A stretch of 55,639 nt of DNA from contig JADZAC010000042.1 of the NCBI GenBank assembly GCA_020852835.1, positions 1 to 55,639 on the forward strand, read 5' to 3'. The stretch is from Flavobacteriales bacterium (lineage in GTDB: Bacteria; Bacteroidota; Bacteroidia; Flavobacteriales_F; PHOS-HE28). Each line of letters begins with the position of its first letter. Positions within the stretch are counted from its first letter, which is position 1. Shown here one piece after another: positions 1 through 7,811 of the stretch. A model generated the notes under the pieces. It was given only the letters and a program-made list of their open reading frames with translations. It did no database searches and was not told where the DNA came from. A program made the position numbers and the translations under genes.

Positions 1-1
1 A

Positions 2-127
2 ACGGTGCCCCCCGGCACCGACCGCATGCACTTCAACCTCCATGAGGCCGGCCTCACCGGCGGGGTGTACTTGGTGCGCCTGCAACATGCCAACGGCCAA
101 CGCGTGGAGCGGCTGGTGGTGCGCTGA
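2..127 (+). CDS. C-terminal end of a T9SS type A sorting-domain protein (partial)
   Basis: Only the last 41 residues lie in the window; the frame is open from base 2 to the TGA at 125-127. The residues match the end of a Por secretion C-terminal sorting domain: a GVYLVRLQ strand, an NGQ turn and a closing basic RLVVR strand. In the family this beta-sandwich targets a protein through the type IX secretion system and is removed at the cell surface. The body of the protein, and so its function, lies upstream of the window. A strong hairpin terminator begins 17 bases after the stop. Confidence 0.75.
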   Translation, partial: TVPPGTDRMHFNLHEAGLTGGVYLVRLQHANGQRVERLVVR

Positions 128-144
128 ACGGGCCTCGGCCCCCG

Positions 145-188
145 AAAGCAGCGAGGGCGGCACCGATCGGTACCGCCCTCGCTGCTTT
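145..188. terminator. bidirectional hairpin terminator
   Basis: A 16-base arm (aaagcagcgagggcgg, 145-160) pairs perfectly with 173-188 across a 12-base loop. It sits between two convergent genes, the plus-strand T9SS cargo gene ending at 127 and the minus-strand phoH-like gene ending at 201. The A-rich left arm and T-rich right arm let it serve both strands. Confidence 0.85.
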
Positions 189-200
189 TCCGAAGAGCGC

Positions 201-1529
201 TTACAGGCGCTCGTTGGCCAAGTTCGCCAACGCGCTGCGCTCCCCTTTCTCCAAGGTGATATGCGCAAACAGCGGATCGCCCTTGGCCTTGCTGATCAGG
301 TAGCTCAGGCCATTGCTCTCTGAATCCAGATACGGCGTATCGATCTGGTGCACATCGCCGGTAAAGACGATCTTGGTGCCTTCGCCCGCCCGGCTGATCA
401 CCGTTTTCACCTCCAGCGGGGTGAGGTTCTGCGCCTCGTCCACGATGAAGAATATGTTGCTCAGGCTCCGCCCGCGGATGTAGGCCAGCGGCGACACGGT
501 GATCTTCTCGTTCTCCACCATCTCATCGATCCGCTTCAGGGTACTGTCGTTCTTCTCGAAGTTGCTGCGGATCAGCTTCAGGTTGTCCCAGATCGGTTGC
601 ATGTACGGGTCCATCTTGCTCTGGATGTCGCCCGGCAAGTAGCCGATGTCCTTGTTGCTCAAGGGCACCACCGGCCGCGTGATGAAGATCTGGCGATAAT
701 CACGGCGCTGCTCCATGGCGCAGGCCAGGGCCAGCAGCGTTTTGCCCGTGCCGGCCGCTCCCTGCATGGTGACCAGCGGGATGTTCGGGTCCATCAGGGC
801 ACTGATGGCCAAGGTCTGCTCCGCGTTCTTGGGGCTGATGCCGAAGACCGATTGTTTCTCCACACGGCCCACGGCCCGGGTGCGCGGGTCGTATTTGGCC
901 AGCACGCTCTTCTTGCCGTTTTTCAGAATGAAGAAGTGGTTGCCTTCGGGCTCCTGGCCCAGCTTCTCCACCGGGGTGCTGCCGTGGATGAACAGTTCCT
1001 CGATCACCGCATCCTCCTCCTCCTTTACCGTGAGCCCGGTGAACAGCTTGCGCCCCAGGTCCTGCACCTTGCCGGTAAGGAAATCTTCCGCGCGGATGTT
1101 CAAGCTCTGCGCCTTCAACCGCAACGCCACATCCTTGCTCACCAGCACCACCTTGCGCTCGGGGTTTTGCCGCTGCATGGTGAGCGCCGCGTTGAGGATC
1201 TGATGGTCGTTCTTCCCGTCCTGGAACACCTTGGTGGCATCCACGCCATTGAGGTCGTGCTTGGCCACCACCTTGAACTTGCCCTTGGTGGGGCCGTTCA
1301 GCGGCACCCAGTCGGTGATCAGATCACCTTGTGTGATGCCGTCCAGGTGGCGGATGAACTCGCGTGCCTCGAAGTTCAGGGTGTCGTTCCCCTTCTTGAA
1401 GGTGTCGAGCTCTTCCAGGACTTGTATCGGGATGGCCACGTCATGCTCCTGAAAACTTTCGATGGCCGAATGGTCGTAGAGGATCACCGAGGTGTCCAGT
1501 ACGAAGATCTTGCGGTCTTTTTTCTTCAT
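201..1529 (-). CDS. PhoH-like protein (PIN domain plus PhoH ATPase)
   Basis: A 442-residue PhoH2-type protein. The N-terminal part (about residues 8-140) is a PIN-type RNase fold beginning FVLDTSVILYD with the expected acidic residue. The C-terminal half is the PhoH ATPase, with Walker A GAAGTGKT at 257-264, the ITRPVV segment after it and Walker B FIVDEAQN. Family knowledge links such fusions to RNA unwinding and cleavage in the cytoplasm; the physiological substrate is unknown. I chose the ATG at 1529 (MKKKDRKIF) over a TTG eight codons upstream. A CAnnTTTG element, close to the Bacteroidota -7 motif, lies at 1551-1558. The gene is monocistronic and converges on the terminator at 145-188. 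Confidence 0.93.
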   Translation of the reverse strand: MKKKDRKIFVLDTSVILYDHSAIESFQEHDVAIPIQVLEELDTFKKGNDTLNFEAREFIRHLDGITQGDLITDWVPLNGPTKGKFKVVAKHDLNGVDATKVFQDGKNDHQILNAALTMQRQNPERKVVLVSKDVALRLKAQSLNIRAEDFLTGKVQDLGRKLFTGLTVKEEEDAVIEELFIHGSTPVEKLGQEPEGNHFFILKNGKKSVLAKYDPRTRAVGRVEKQSVFGISPKNAEQTLAISALMDPNIPLVTMQGAAGTGKTLLALACAMEQRRDYRQIFITRPVVPLSNKDIGYLPGDIQSKMDPYMQPIWDNLKLIRSNFEKNDSTLKRIDEMVENEKITVSPLAYIRGRSLSNIFFIVDEAQNLTPLEVKTVISRAGEGTKIVFTGDVHQIDTPYLDSESNGLSYLISKAKGDPLFAHITLEKGERSALANLANERL

Positions 1530-1945
1530 GCGATCAATGAACGGGTTGCCCAAATGTGGAACGATGCCCGGTCAAAGTCCAGCCGGTGGCCGATCACTTT
1601 TGCACGATCGATCGTGTCCTGATCGGCGATTTTCCACGATCAACGCCGCTTGTGTGGACAAGCTGCGCCCTCCGATCCCCGCATGGCACCACCATTGCCG
1701 CAATGCACACCGATCTTTCAACAAGGCGCAGAAGCCATGCGCCCCGCACAGGCAGGGCCTTTTGGGCAGTACGGTGAAGCCCGATGGCCAACTTCTTGCG
1801 GAAGAACAACAGCCCTGGTTCCACCGGCCGAAATACTTCGCCGTCCGTATGGCTTTGGCAACTATATTTGTTTGCTACGCCACCGCTGTTCGCAGTGTGG
1901 AACATAGCATCACTGAAGTTCTACCCCCCATAACCAATCAGGACC
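1530..1945. other. gene-free divergent intergenic region
   Basis: No convincing gene is seen between the divergent phoH-like gene and the T9SS protein at 1946. It contains a perfect 14-base palindrome, cacgatcgatcgtg, at 1603-1616, about 75 bases upstream of the phoH-like start, and a good -7 element for the plus-strand gene at 1863-1870. Short open frames here lack codon bias and family resemblance. Confidence 0.5.
1863..1870 (+). promoter_or_regulatory. Bacteroidota -7 promoter element TATATTTG
   Basis: TATATTTG matches the TAnnTTTG consensus exactly and lies 75 bases before the ATG at 1946. I see no clear -33 TTTG at the expected spacing, so the call rests on the -7 element and its position. 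Confidence 0.5.
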
Positions 1946-4576
1946 ATGAAAAGAACCCCTACAAGAAATCGCAGAACCCCCGCCCGCTTTGCGGCATGGC
2001 GGACCGCGCTGCTCAGCGCGGCGATCGTGGCCGGCGCGAACGCCCCGGCCCAAGTGATCTTCAATGAAACCTTCACGGGCGGTGCCAGCGCCGAAGGGTT
2101 TACCGTCAACCAGGAAGTAGGCACCTGCTCTTGGGTGTACAACAACCCCGGCGGGCGGGTGATCACAGGTGCGGGCTTCGATGCGGATTTCGCCATGTTC
2201 GACAGTGATGACTGCGGCAGCGGTGGTGGCGATGCCACCGCCAGCCTGCTTTCCCCGGTGTTCGATGCTTCGGGCGCGGGCAACTACATGCTCACCTTCT
2301 CCCATCAATACCGCTACTGCTGCAGTTCCGTGGCCACGGTGGACGTGTGGGACGGCAGCGCATGGAACAACGTGTACACCCTGCCGAATTCCAGCGTGGG
2401 CTACCCGGGCAGTGCCGTTCCCTACAGCGTGAACATCACGGCCGCCACCGGTGGTTCTTCCGCCGCACAAGTGCGCTTCCGCTACAACGGCAATTGGGCC
2501 TATTGGTGGGCCTTGGACAACATTGCCTTGGAGATCGCCGCTTGTTCCGCACCGGCCGACCTCGCCGTTACCGGCATCACCACGGATGGCGGCACCATCG
2601 GCTGGACCGACAACGGCAGCGCCGGCTATGAGTGGGCCATTACCACCGGTGCTGCCCCGGACGGCAGCAATGAAGTGGCCACCGGCGATGGCTCCAACCT
2701 CACCATCAGCGGCCTCCTCTCCGGCACGGCCTATACCGCATGGGTGCGTTCGGATTGCGGCGACGGGTCCTTCAGCTCCTGGAGCAACGGGGTGAACTTC
2801 TACACCGCCATCGTCAATGATGACTGCAGCGGTGCAACCGCCCTTAGCGTCAACCCGGACCTGAGCTGTGCCGTCACCACCCAAGGCACCGTGGCCGGTG
2901 CCACGGCTTCCGGAGTAACCTCCACCTGCGGAGGCACGGCCGATGATGACGTTTGGTTCTCCTTCGTCGCCACAAACGCCTCCCACATGATCAACCTGTC
3001 CTACTTGTCCGGTTCCACCGGTGACATGTACATGGCTTTGTGGAGCGGCAGCTGCGGTTCACTCACCCTGGTGCCCAATACCTGCAGCGACCCGGAAAGC
3101 ATGTCTGTGAGCGGGCTTACCCCCGGCAGTACCTACTACCTGCAGGTCTACACATGGACTTCCACCCCCGCGCAGACCTCCGTGTTTACCGTTTGCATCG
3201 GCACACCTCCCCCACCGCCGGCCAACGACGATTGCAGCGGGGCCGTTGCTCTTACGGTAAACCCGAACTACAACTGTGATGTGGTGACCACCGGCACCAT
3301 TGCCAGTGCCACCGCTTCCGGCATCACCTCCACCTGCTTCGGTAGCGCCGATGATGACGTTTGGTACTCCTTTGTTGCCACCGGTACATCGCACCGCATC
3401 AGCTTGGACAACTTCACCAGCGGTACCACCGACATGTACATGTCCCTTTGGTCCGGTGATTGCGGCACGCTGGTACAAGTGCCCGGCACGTGCAGCGATC
3501 CGGAGATCCTGGATGCCACCGGCCTCGTGGCCGGCACCACCTACTACTTGCAGGTCTACACCTGGACCTCAACAGGCGGACAAACCTCCACCTTTGATGT
3601 GTGCGTGGGCAGCGAGCCCTTCTGCCAGCCCCCTGCAAACGTGGTGGTGAACAGCTTCGATGCACCCGATGCCGACCTGAGCTGGGATGACAACAGCGCC
3701 ATGGAGTACCAATATGAACTGCGCACCTCAGGCGCCCCTGGCTCAGGAGCCACGGGCCTGGAGCAAACCGCCGTGGTGACCGGCACCTCCGCCGCACTTA
3801 CCGGCCTGCTGGAAGATGTGCAATACACCTTCTACGTCCGCAGCATCTGCTCGGTGGGCGATACCAGCTCTTGGAGCCCCGGCGCGGTGATGCTCGACGG
3901 CTACTGCTGGTCGAATTTCACGAACGTGACCTTTGAGCACATCACCAACGTGACCCTCGAGGAGATCAACAACAACAGCGCTGGAACTGTTGGCGGCCCT
4001 GTGGATTACACGGACATGGAAGCGACCGTGGCCCGTAGCAGCACGTACACCTTGTCGGTCTCGATCTTGGCCGACATGCTGGAGTACGTATATGCCTTCA
4101 TCGATTGGAACCAGAACAAGGTACTTGACGATGCCGGTGAAGTGTACACCGTGGCCACAAGCACGGACCAGGTCGGCCCGCACACCTTGGACATTACCGT
4201 TCCTGCCGATGCCGAACTGGGCGATACCCGCATGCGTGTGATGTTGGCCTACAACAATACCACACCCGACCCCTGCATGATGCAGACCTACGGAGAGGCC
4301 GAAGACTATACCTTGGATGTGACCTTGGGCACTTCCATCTCCGCGCTCAGCGGCGAGGTGTTCAGCGTGTACCCGAACCCCGCCAGCAGCGAGTTGTTCA
4401 TCAGCACTGCCAAGCCGGTGCACGTGAAGGTATATGACATGGTGGGCCACTTGGCCATGGAACAGGACAAAGTGACCCGCTTGAATGTGGCCAACCTCGC
4501 CCCCGGCAGCTACAGCCTGTTGATCACGGACGAGAAAGGCAACACGGAAGGCCGTGTCCGCTTTGTGAAGCACTAA
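1946..4576 (+). CDS. secreted multidomain protein with Fn3, GEVED and T9SS sorting domains
   Basis: An 876-residue exported protein. A basic N-terminus and hydrophobic stretch end near ANAPAQ (about residue 36), a signal peptide. Then follow a jelly-roll, MAM-like domain (37-197), an Fn3 domain (about 200-288), two homologous repeats of about 129 residues (291-419 and 427-555, each starting NDDCSGA and containing DDDVW and TYYLQVYTWTST), a second Fn3 (about 560-650), a GEVED domain (about 655-790, with FIDWNQN and GEAEDYTLDV) and a T9SS type A sorting domain (about 800-876, with VYPNPAS and APGSYSLLITDEKG). Likely an adhesin-like cell-surface or secreted protein; no catalytic domain is visible. 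It stands alone between its promoter and the hairpin at 4596. Confidence 0.9.
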   Translation: MKRTPTRNRRTPARFAAWRTALLSAAIVAGANAPAQVIFNETFTGGASAEGFTVNQEVGTCSWVYNNPGGRVITGAGFDADFAMFDSDDCGSGGGDATASLLSPVFDASGAGNYMLTFSHQYRYCCSSVATVDVWDGSAWNNVYTLPNSSVGYPGSAVPYSVNITAATGGSSAAQVRFRYNGNWAYWWALDNIALEIAACSAPADLAVTGITTDGGTIGWTDNGSAGYEWAITTGAAPDGSNEVATGDGSNLTISGLLSGTAYTAWVRSDCGDGSFSSWSNGVNFYTAIVNDDCSGATALSVNPDLSCAVTTQGTVAGATASGVTSTCGGTADDDVWFSFVATNASHMINLSYLSGSTGDMYMALWSGSCGSLTLVPNTCSDPESMSVSGLTPGSTYYLQVYTWTSTPAQTSVFTVCIGTPPPPPANDDCSGAVALTVNPNYNCDVVTTGTIASATASGITSTCFGSADDDVWYSFVATGTSHRISLDNFTSGTTDMYMSLWSGDCGTLVQVPGTCSDPEILDATGLVAGTTYYLQVYTWTSTGGQTSTFDVCVGSEPFCQPPANVVVNSFDAPDADLSWDDNSAMEYQYELRTSGAPGSGATGLEQTAVVTGTSAALTGLLEDVQYTFYVRSICSVGDTSSWSPGAVMLDGYCWSNFTNVTFEHITNVTLEEINNNSAGTVGGPVDYTDMEATVARSSTYTLSVSILADMLEYVYAFIDWNQNKVLDDAGEVYTVATSTDQVGPHTLDITVPADAELGDTRMRVMLAYNNTTPDPCMMQTYGEAEDYTLDVTLGTSISALSGEVFSVYPNPASSELFISTAKPVHVKVYDMVGHLAMEQDKVTRLNVANLAPGSYSLLITDEKGNTEGRVRFVKH

Positions 4577-4595
4577 GCACCCGATCCGCTTTTAT

Positions 4596-4627
4596 AAGTG
4601 AAGGGCCCCGCGTGGGGCCCTTCACTT
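4596..4627 (+). terminator. intrinsic terminator after the T9SS protein
   Basis: A 14-base perfect stem (aagtgaagggcccc, 4596-4609, with 4614-4627) closes a 4-base loop and is followed by further T residues. It begins 20 bases after the TAA at 4574-4576. Confidence 0.9.
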
Positions 4628-4772
4628 TTTTCCACCTTTTTGCTGCAAGAGGCAGAAGCCCATGAATACCACAAGCAGAACCCAGGCGCGCCATGCGGCG
4701 GGTTGCGACGGCCCAAGCCACTACAGGCAGCATTTTGCACAGAATTCCCGTCTTCCTACAAACCTCCCCCAA

Positions 4773-5393
4773 ATGGAACTCCCGCTTCGCATATCCGCAG
4801 CGCTGTGCCTCGGTTTTGCCATATCCGCCAGCGCCCAGGAGCTCGAAGGCATACAGGTCACCTCCCCGCCTTGTGAACCATTCACTGCCAATGTCACCGT
4901 GTTCTTCCCCTTTGGCTTTGGACAGAACTGCCCCGCGCTCACCGGCTACACCGTGCAACCCGGGGATGTAACGGCTTTCATCGACCTGTACTATGATGTT
5001 TCGGGCATTTGGATGCAGGTGGGCTGCTGGAGCACGGCAACCGTTGATGAAGAGCTGCCGCCCGGCATGATGATGGTGAACTTGCGCACCCACCAGATCA
5101 TGGATGGTGATACCTCCGCCGTGATCGCCGACACTGTATTGAACGTATGCACCATTACAGGCATAGCCGATGGTAACTCTTCACTGCCTGCGGCTTGGGT
5201 GCAGGGGGATGAGCTCCGTTGGCAGGTCCCGGAAAACCCAGGCTCCGGAAAACTGCACATCTTCGCGTATACCGGCCAGGCGGTGCGCACCACCGATACA
5301 GAAGCCGGCAGTTGCCGTATCGACGGGCTGGCACCCGGGTGCTATTTCGCCCGCTGGCCCAATGGTGCCACGCTGCGGTTTTTCAGGCCATAG
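4773..5393 (+). CDS. small secreted protein with a sorting-domain-like C-terminus
   Basis: A 206-residue protein starting MELPLRISAAL, with a signal peptide ending around ISASAQ. I chose this ATG because it places the signal peptide at the N-terminus; the frame extends 37 codons further upstream without coding character. The mature part has paired cysteines and no family I recognise. The last 45 residues (from GKLHIFAYTGQ to the end, with a DGLAPGCYFARW strand) resemble a short divergent T9SS sorting domain, so export to the surface is plausible. It follows the terminator at 4596 and is a separate unit. Confidence 0.7.
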   Translation: MELPLRISAALCLGFAISASAQELEGIQVTSPPCEPFTANVTVFFPFGFGQNCPALTGYTVQPGDVTAFIDLYYDVSGIWMQVGCWSTATVDEELPPGMMMVNLRTHQIMDGDTSAVIADTVLNVCTITGIADGNSSLPAAWVQGDELRWQVPENPGSGKLHIFAYTGQAVRTTDTEAGSCRIDGLAPGCYFARWPNGATLRFFRP

Positions 5394-5547
5394 ACACGGC
5401 TCTGCCCGAGGCAGGCCTCTGGATCGGCAGCACGGCCCCCTCTCAAGTTGTGCCGGAATTCCCCTTCCTGGGCTTGGCGGCACATCCCTCGCAGCCCTTG
5501 AGCGTTTTACAGATCGGCATTGCGCTAACGCCTTCCCTCCTGCCCCA

Positions 5548-6561
5548 TCATTCATTCGGCTCCGGCCGGCCGATCTGTTTCTGTGAGGCTTTCCATTGGG
5601 CTTCTTCGGCCTTGAGGATCAGCTTCAGGCTATCGCTGACCTCCTTTTGTTCCAGGCGGTCCAGATCGGGCTGGCCGGCATCCACCCAGGCGCTGTACCA
5701 GAAACTGCCCACGGCGAGGATGGCCGCGTTCATGCGGCGTTCCACCATGCCGTCCATACTGGCCTCGTAGGCTTTGATGAATTCCTTGCTCTGCAGTTGC
5801 ATGGCACTGCGGCCGCGCTGCTCGTATGTAAACTTCTCGCTTTCCGGGAACCGTTGCTGCAGCTCCTTCTCCATGCCGAACACGGTGTCCAACGCGGCAT
5901 GGCTGGCAATGACGTAGCTCCAGGCCGCGGCCTGCGGATCGGCGATGTACTGCGCGCGGCCCACGAAGTGGTCGTAGTTCTCGGCGCTGGTCTCGGGGAT
6001 GCGCGATTCCCAAAAGGCGTGGATGCCGTGCTGGCCGGTCATTTGGCCGTTGTAGTTCTCAGTGGTGTGCAGGGGCACGTGGGCGTCGCCGATGTAATGG
6101 CCGATCTCGGCGCTGTAATAGAGGATGCGGTCCACGTCGCCGCGCTTGAAGGCGTTGACCAGCCGGCGGTATTCCACGGGGATGTACCAGGGCACGATGC
6201 CGTATGCCTGCAAGGTGTCCTCGGTGAATTTCTGAACGGCGAGGTCCCACTTTTCCGGCACCTCTTTGAAGGGGTCTTCACCCGGCTTCACGTAGTGGTC
6301 GATGTCGATGTAGTGCCTGGCGGCCTCACCAGCCACGGCGTAACGGCGGCTGTCGGGGTCGGTGGCGTGGTCGGTGATGTAGTCGATGTGGCGCTTGTAG
6401 AAGCCGAACATGGCCGGTGGCAAGGTGAAGACGGCCATGCGGTTGATGCGGCGGTGGCCGTAGAAGCCCCAGGCGGCGGCATCGCGCTGCAGCAGGAAGG
6501 GCCACAACAGGGCGAGCGCTGCGGTGATGCAGATGGTGCGAAGCAGGAGTGTTCGGCGCAT
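5548..6561 (-). CDS. zinc-dependent phospholipase C / S1-P1 nuclease-like protein
   Basis: A 337-residue exported protein. A hydrophobic signal sequence (about residues 1-30) ends at DAAAWGFYGHRRIN; in the zinc-dependent phospholipase C / S1-P1 superfamily the Trp at the mature N-terminus and the following His are metal ligands. Other ligand motifs visible are ITDHATDPD, HYIDIDHY and GHYIGDAHVPLH followed by HAFWESRI. All three zinc sites therefore look occupied. The substrate (phospholipid or nucleic acid) cannot be told from sequence. The start is 3 bases after the stop of the ComB-like gene, so the two are probably co-transcribed. Confidence 0.85.
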   Translation of the reverse strand: MRRTLLLRTICITAALALLWPFLLQRDAAAWGFYGHRRINRMAVFTLPPAMFGFYKRHIDYITDHATDPDSRRYAVAGEAARHYIDIDHYVKPGEDPFKEVPEKWDLAVQKFTEDTLQAYGIVPWYIPVEYRRLVNAFKRGDVDRILYYSAEIGHYIGDAHVPLHTTENYNGQMTGQHGIHAFWESRIPETSAENYDHFVGRAQYIADPQAAAWSYVIASHAALDTVFGMEKELQQRFPESEKFTYEQRGRSAMQLQSKEFIKAYEASMDGMVERRMNAAILAVGSFWYSAWVDAGQPDLDRLEQKEVSDSLKLILKAEEAQWKASQKQIGRPEPNE

Positions 6562-6564
6562 GGT

Positions 6565-7314
6565 TCAGTGCTCCAGCGGCACCAGGTGCCCATTGCGCAG
6601 CACGGGGATCACGGTGCTTTGGTCAGGGGTGAGGCAATACTTCACATCCTCCAGCAGGTGCAGTTGCTGGAGGCGCTTGCGGCGGGGCGCGGCCTTGAGG
6701 ATGCTCATGATGTTGTCCCGCGCGGCCATGTAGAGGTATTTCGAGGCGATGCTGCTGTCTTCCTCCAGTCCGAATTTACCGCTTTCCAGAAGGCGGTCCA
6801 TGACGGCACCGGCAAAGACGCTGTCCTCCAAGCTGAACTTATCGCGCCAGCCGGAGCAGAGCAGCAGGATGTTGTCGTTCTGCTTCAGGAGCCAGTTGGT
6901 GAGGGCGGTGAGGTTGAGGAAGGCGCCGATGACCACTTGGCGGGCATCGCGGCTGATGTTGATGGCCTGGGTGCCGTTGGTGGTGCTGATCACAATGGTC
7001 TTGTCGTGGAGGTCCATGGCCTTGAACGCCAAGGGCGAGTTGCCCACGGGAAAGCCTTCCACCACTTCGCCGTTGCGCTCGGCAGCGGCAATGTAGCCGG
7101 GGCGGCCGATGTACTGGCGGGCCTCCTCGATGGTGGCCACGGGGATGATGTCCTTGACGCCGTGGTGCAGCGCGGCTACCATGGCGCTGGTGGCGCGCAG
7201 GATGTCGATGACGACCACGATGCCCATGCCTTCCTTGTAGAGCGGATATTGGCCGGGGGTGTAGCACACTTCCACGCGGTACTGGTAATCGGCGTTGTGG
7301 GAGATGGCCTTCAT
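6565..7314 (-). CDS. 2-phosphosulfolactate phosphatase family protein (ComB-like)
   Basis: A 249-residue cytoplasmic protein that fits the ComB family over its whole length: VVVIDILRATSAM near the start, AAERNGEVVEGF followed by GNSPLAF, and the STTNGTQAI segment. The family is named for hydrolysis of 2-phosphosulfolactate in coenzyme M synthesis, but many Bacteroidota carry it without that pathway, so the true substrate here is open. It is the first gene of a two-gene unit with the phospholipase-like gene. A TACTTTCA sequence at 7342-7349 (minus strand) is a possible -7 element. Confidence 0.85.
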   Translation of the reverse strand: MKAISHNADYQYRVEVCYTPGQYPLYKEGMGIVVVIDILRATSAMVAALHHGVKDIIPVATIEEARQYIGRPGYIAAAERNGEVVEGFPVGNSPLAFKAMDLHDKTIVISTTNGTQAINISRDARQVVIGAFLNLTALTNWLLKQNDNILLLCSGWRDKFSLEDSVFAGAVMDRLLESGKFGLEEDSSIASKYLYMAARDNIMSILKAAPRRKRLQQLHLLEDVKYCLTPDQSTVIPVLRNGHLVPLEH

Positions 7315-7380
7315 GTGCGCTTGCTGGAGCGGATCGCAGGCGTTGAAAGTACGGCGGGCGGGGGAAATGGGGATGGCTCA

Positions 7381-7470
7381 CGCGAAGGCGCGAAGAAAGA
7401 AGGGTTACCGCCAAGACGCCAAGCACGCCAAGAAAGGATCCTCACGCGAAGACGCGAAGGCGCGAAGGAG
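7381..7470. repeat. degenerate 8-base CGCSAAGA-type tandem repeat
   Basis: Three blocks alternate: cgcgaag-type units, cgccaag-type units, then cgcgaag-type again (for example cacgcgaagacgcgaagg near 7442). The common unit is about 8 bases, CGC(G/C)AAG plus one variable base. The block lies in a 497-base gene-free interval. It has no direct-repeat/spacer structure, so it is not a CRISPR array. Confidence 0.65.
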
Positions 7471-7501
7471 GCGGGGTGCATTGATGGGGCGGCGCAAACC
7501 A

Positions 7502-7612
7502 AACGTCATTGCGAGGGCCTGTGCGTTCAACAGGGCCGAAGCAATCTTTGATTCAGCGGGACGGAATTAAAGATTGCATCGTCGGTCGTTCCTCCCCCCT
7601 CGCAATGACGTT
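7502..7612. repeat. 111-base element with nested inverted repeats
   Basis: Outer arms aacgtcattgcgagg (7502-7516) and cctcgcaatgacgtt (7598-7612) are perfect 15-base inverted repeats. Inner arms gcaatcttt (7541-7549) and aaagattgc (7569-7577) are also perfect. A diverged relative carrying gattgcttcg and ctcgcaatgacgg lies at 7711-7745. The form is that of a small non-coding mobile repeat (REP- or MITE-like); no transposase is present. Confidence 0.75.
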
Positions 7613-7646
7613 GGGCCCCGGGGACGGGCACGCTATGACGATGGGA

Positions 7647-7790
7647 ACCGCAGGGTCCGCTGCGCGAGACCGCTGCGGGAGTGGTGAGGGTGGTGCCACG
7701 GCGTGTGCGGGATTGCTTCGCCCGATGACGGGCTCGCAATGACGGTACGGGTGTGACCGCAGGGTCCGCTGCGCGAGAACGCTGCGGGAG
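7647..7790. repeat. pair of 35-base direct repeats
   Basis: The 35-base sequence at 7647-7681, starting accgcagggtccgctgcg, recurs at 7756-7790 with one mismatch, 109 bases apart. Each copy contains short self-complementary segments around cgcaggg and cgctgcggg. Together with the two preceding repeat families, it fills the gap between the ComB-like gene and gcvT, which otherwise holds no gene. Confidence 0.75.
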
Positions 7791-7811
7791 CTGAGGGGGG
7801 CGTGTACCCGC

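Noticed and set aside
1530..1553. Upstream TTG start for the phoH-like gene
   Set aside because: The added eight residues are not typical of the family, while the ATG at 1529 gives the usual short lysine-rich start before the PIN strand.
5596..7551. 651-codon plus-strand open frame opposite the phospholipase-like and ComB-like genes
   Set aside because: It is the antisense shadow of two well-supported genes in GC-rich DNA; its translation is low-complexity His/Val/Ala/Gly with no family resemblance.
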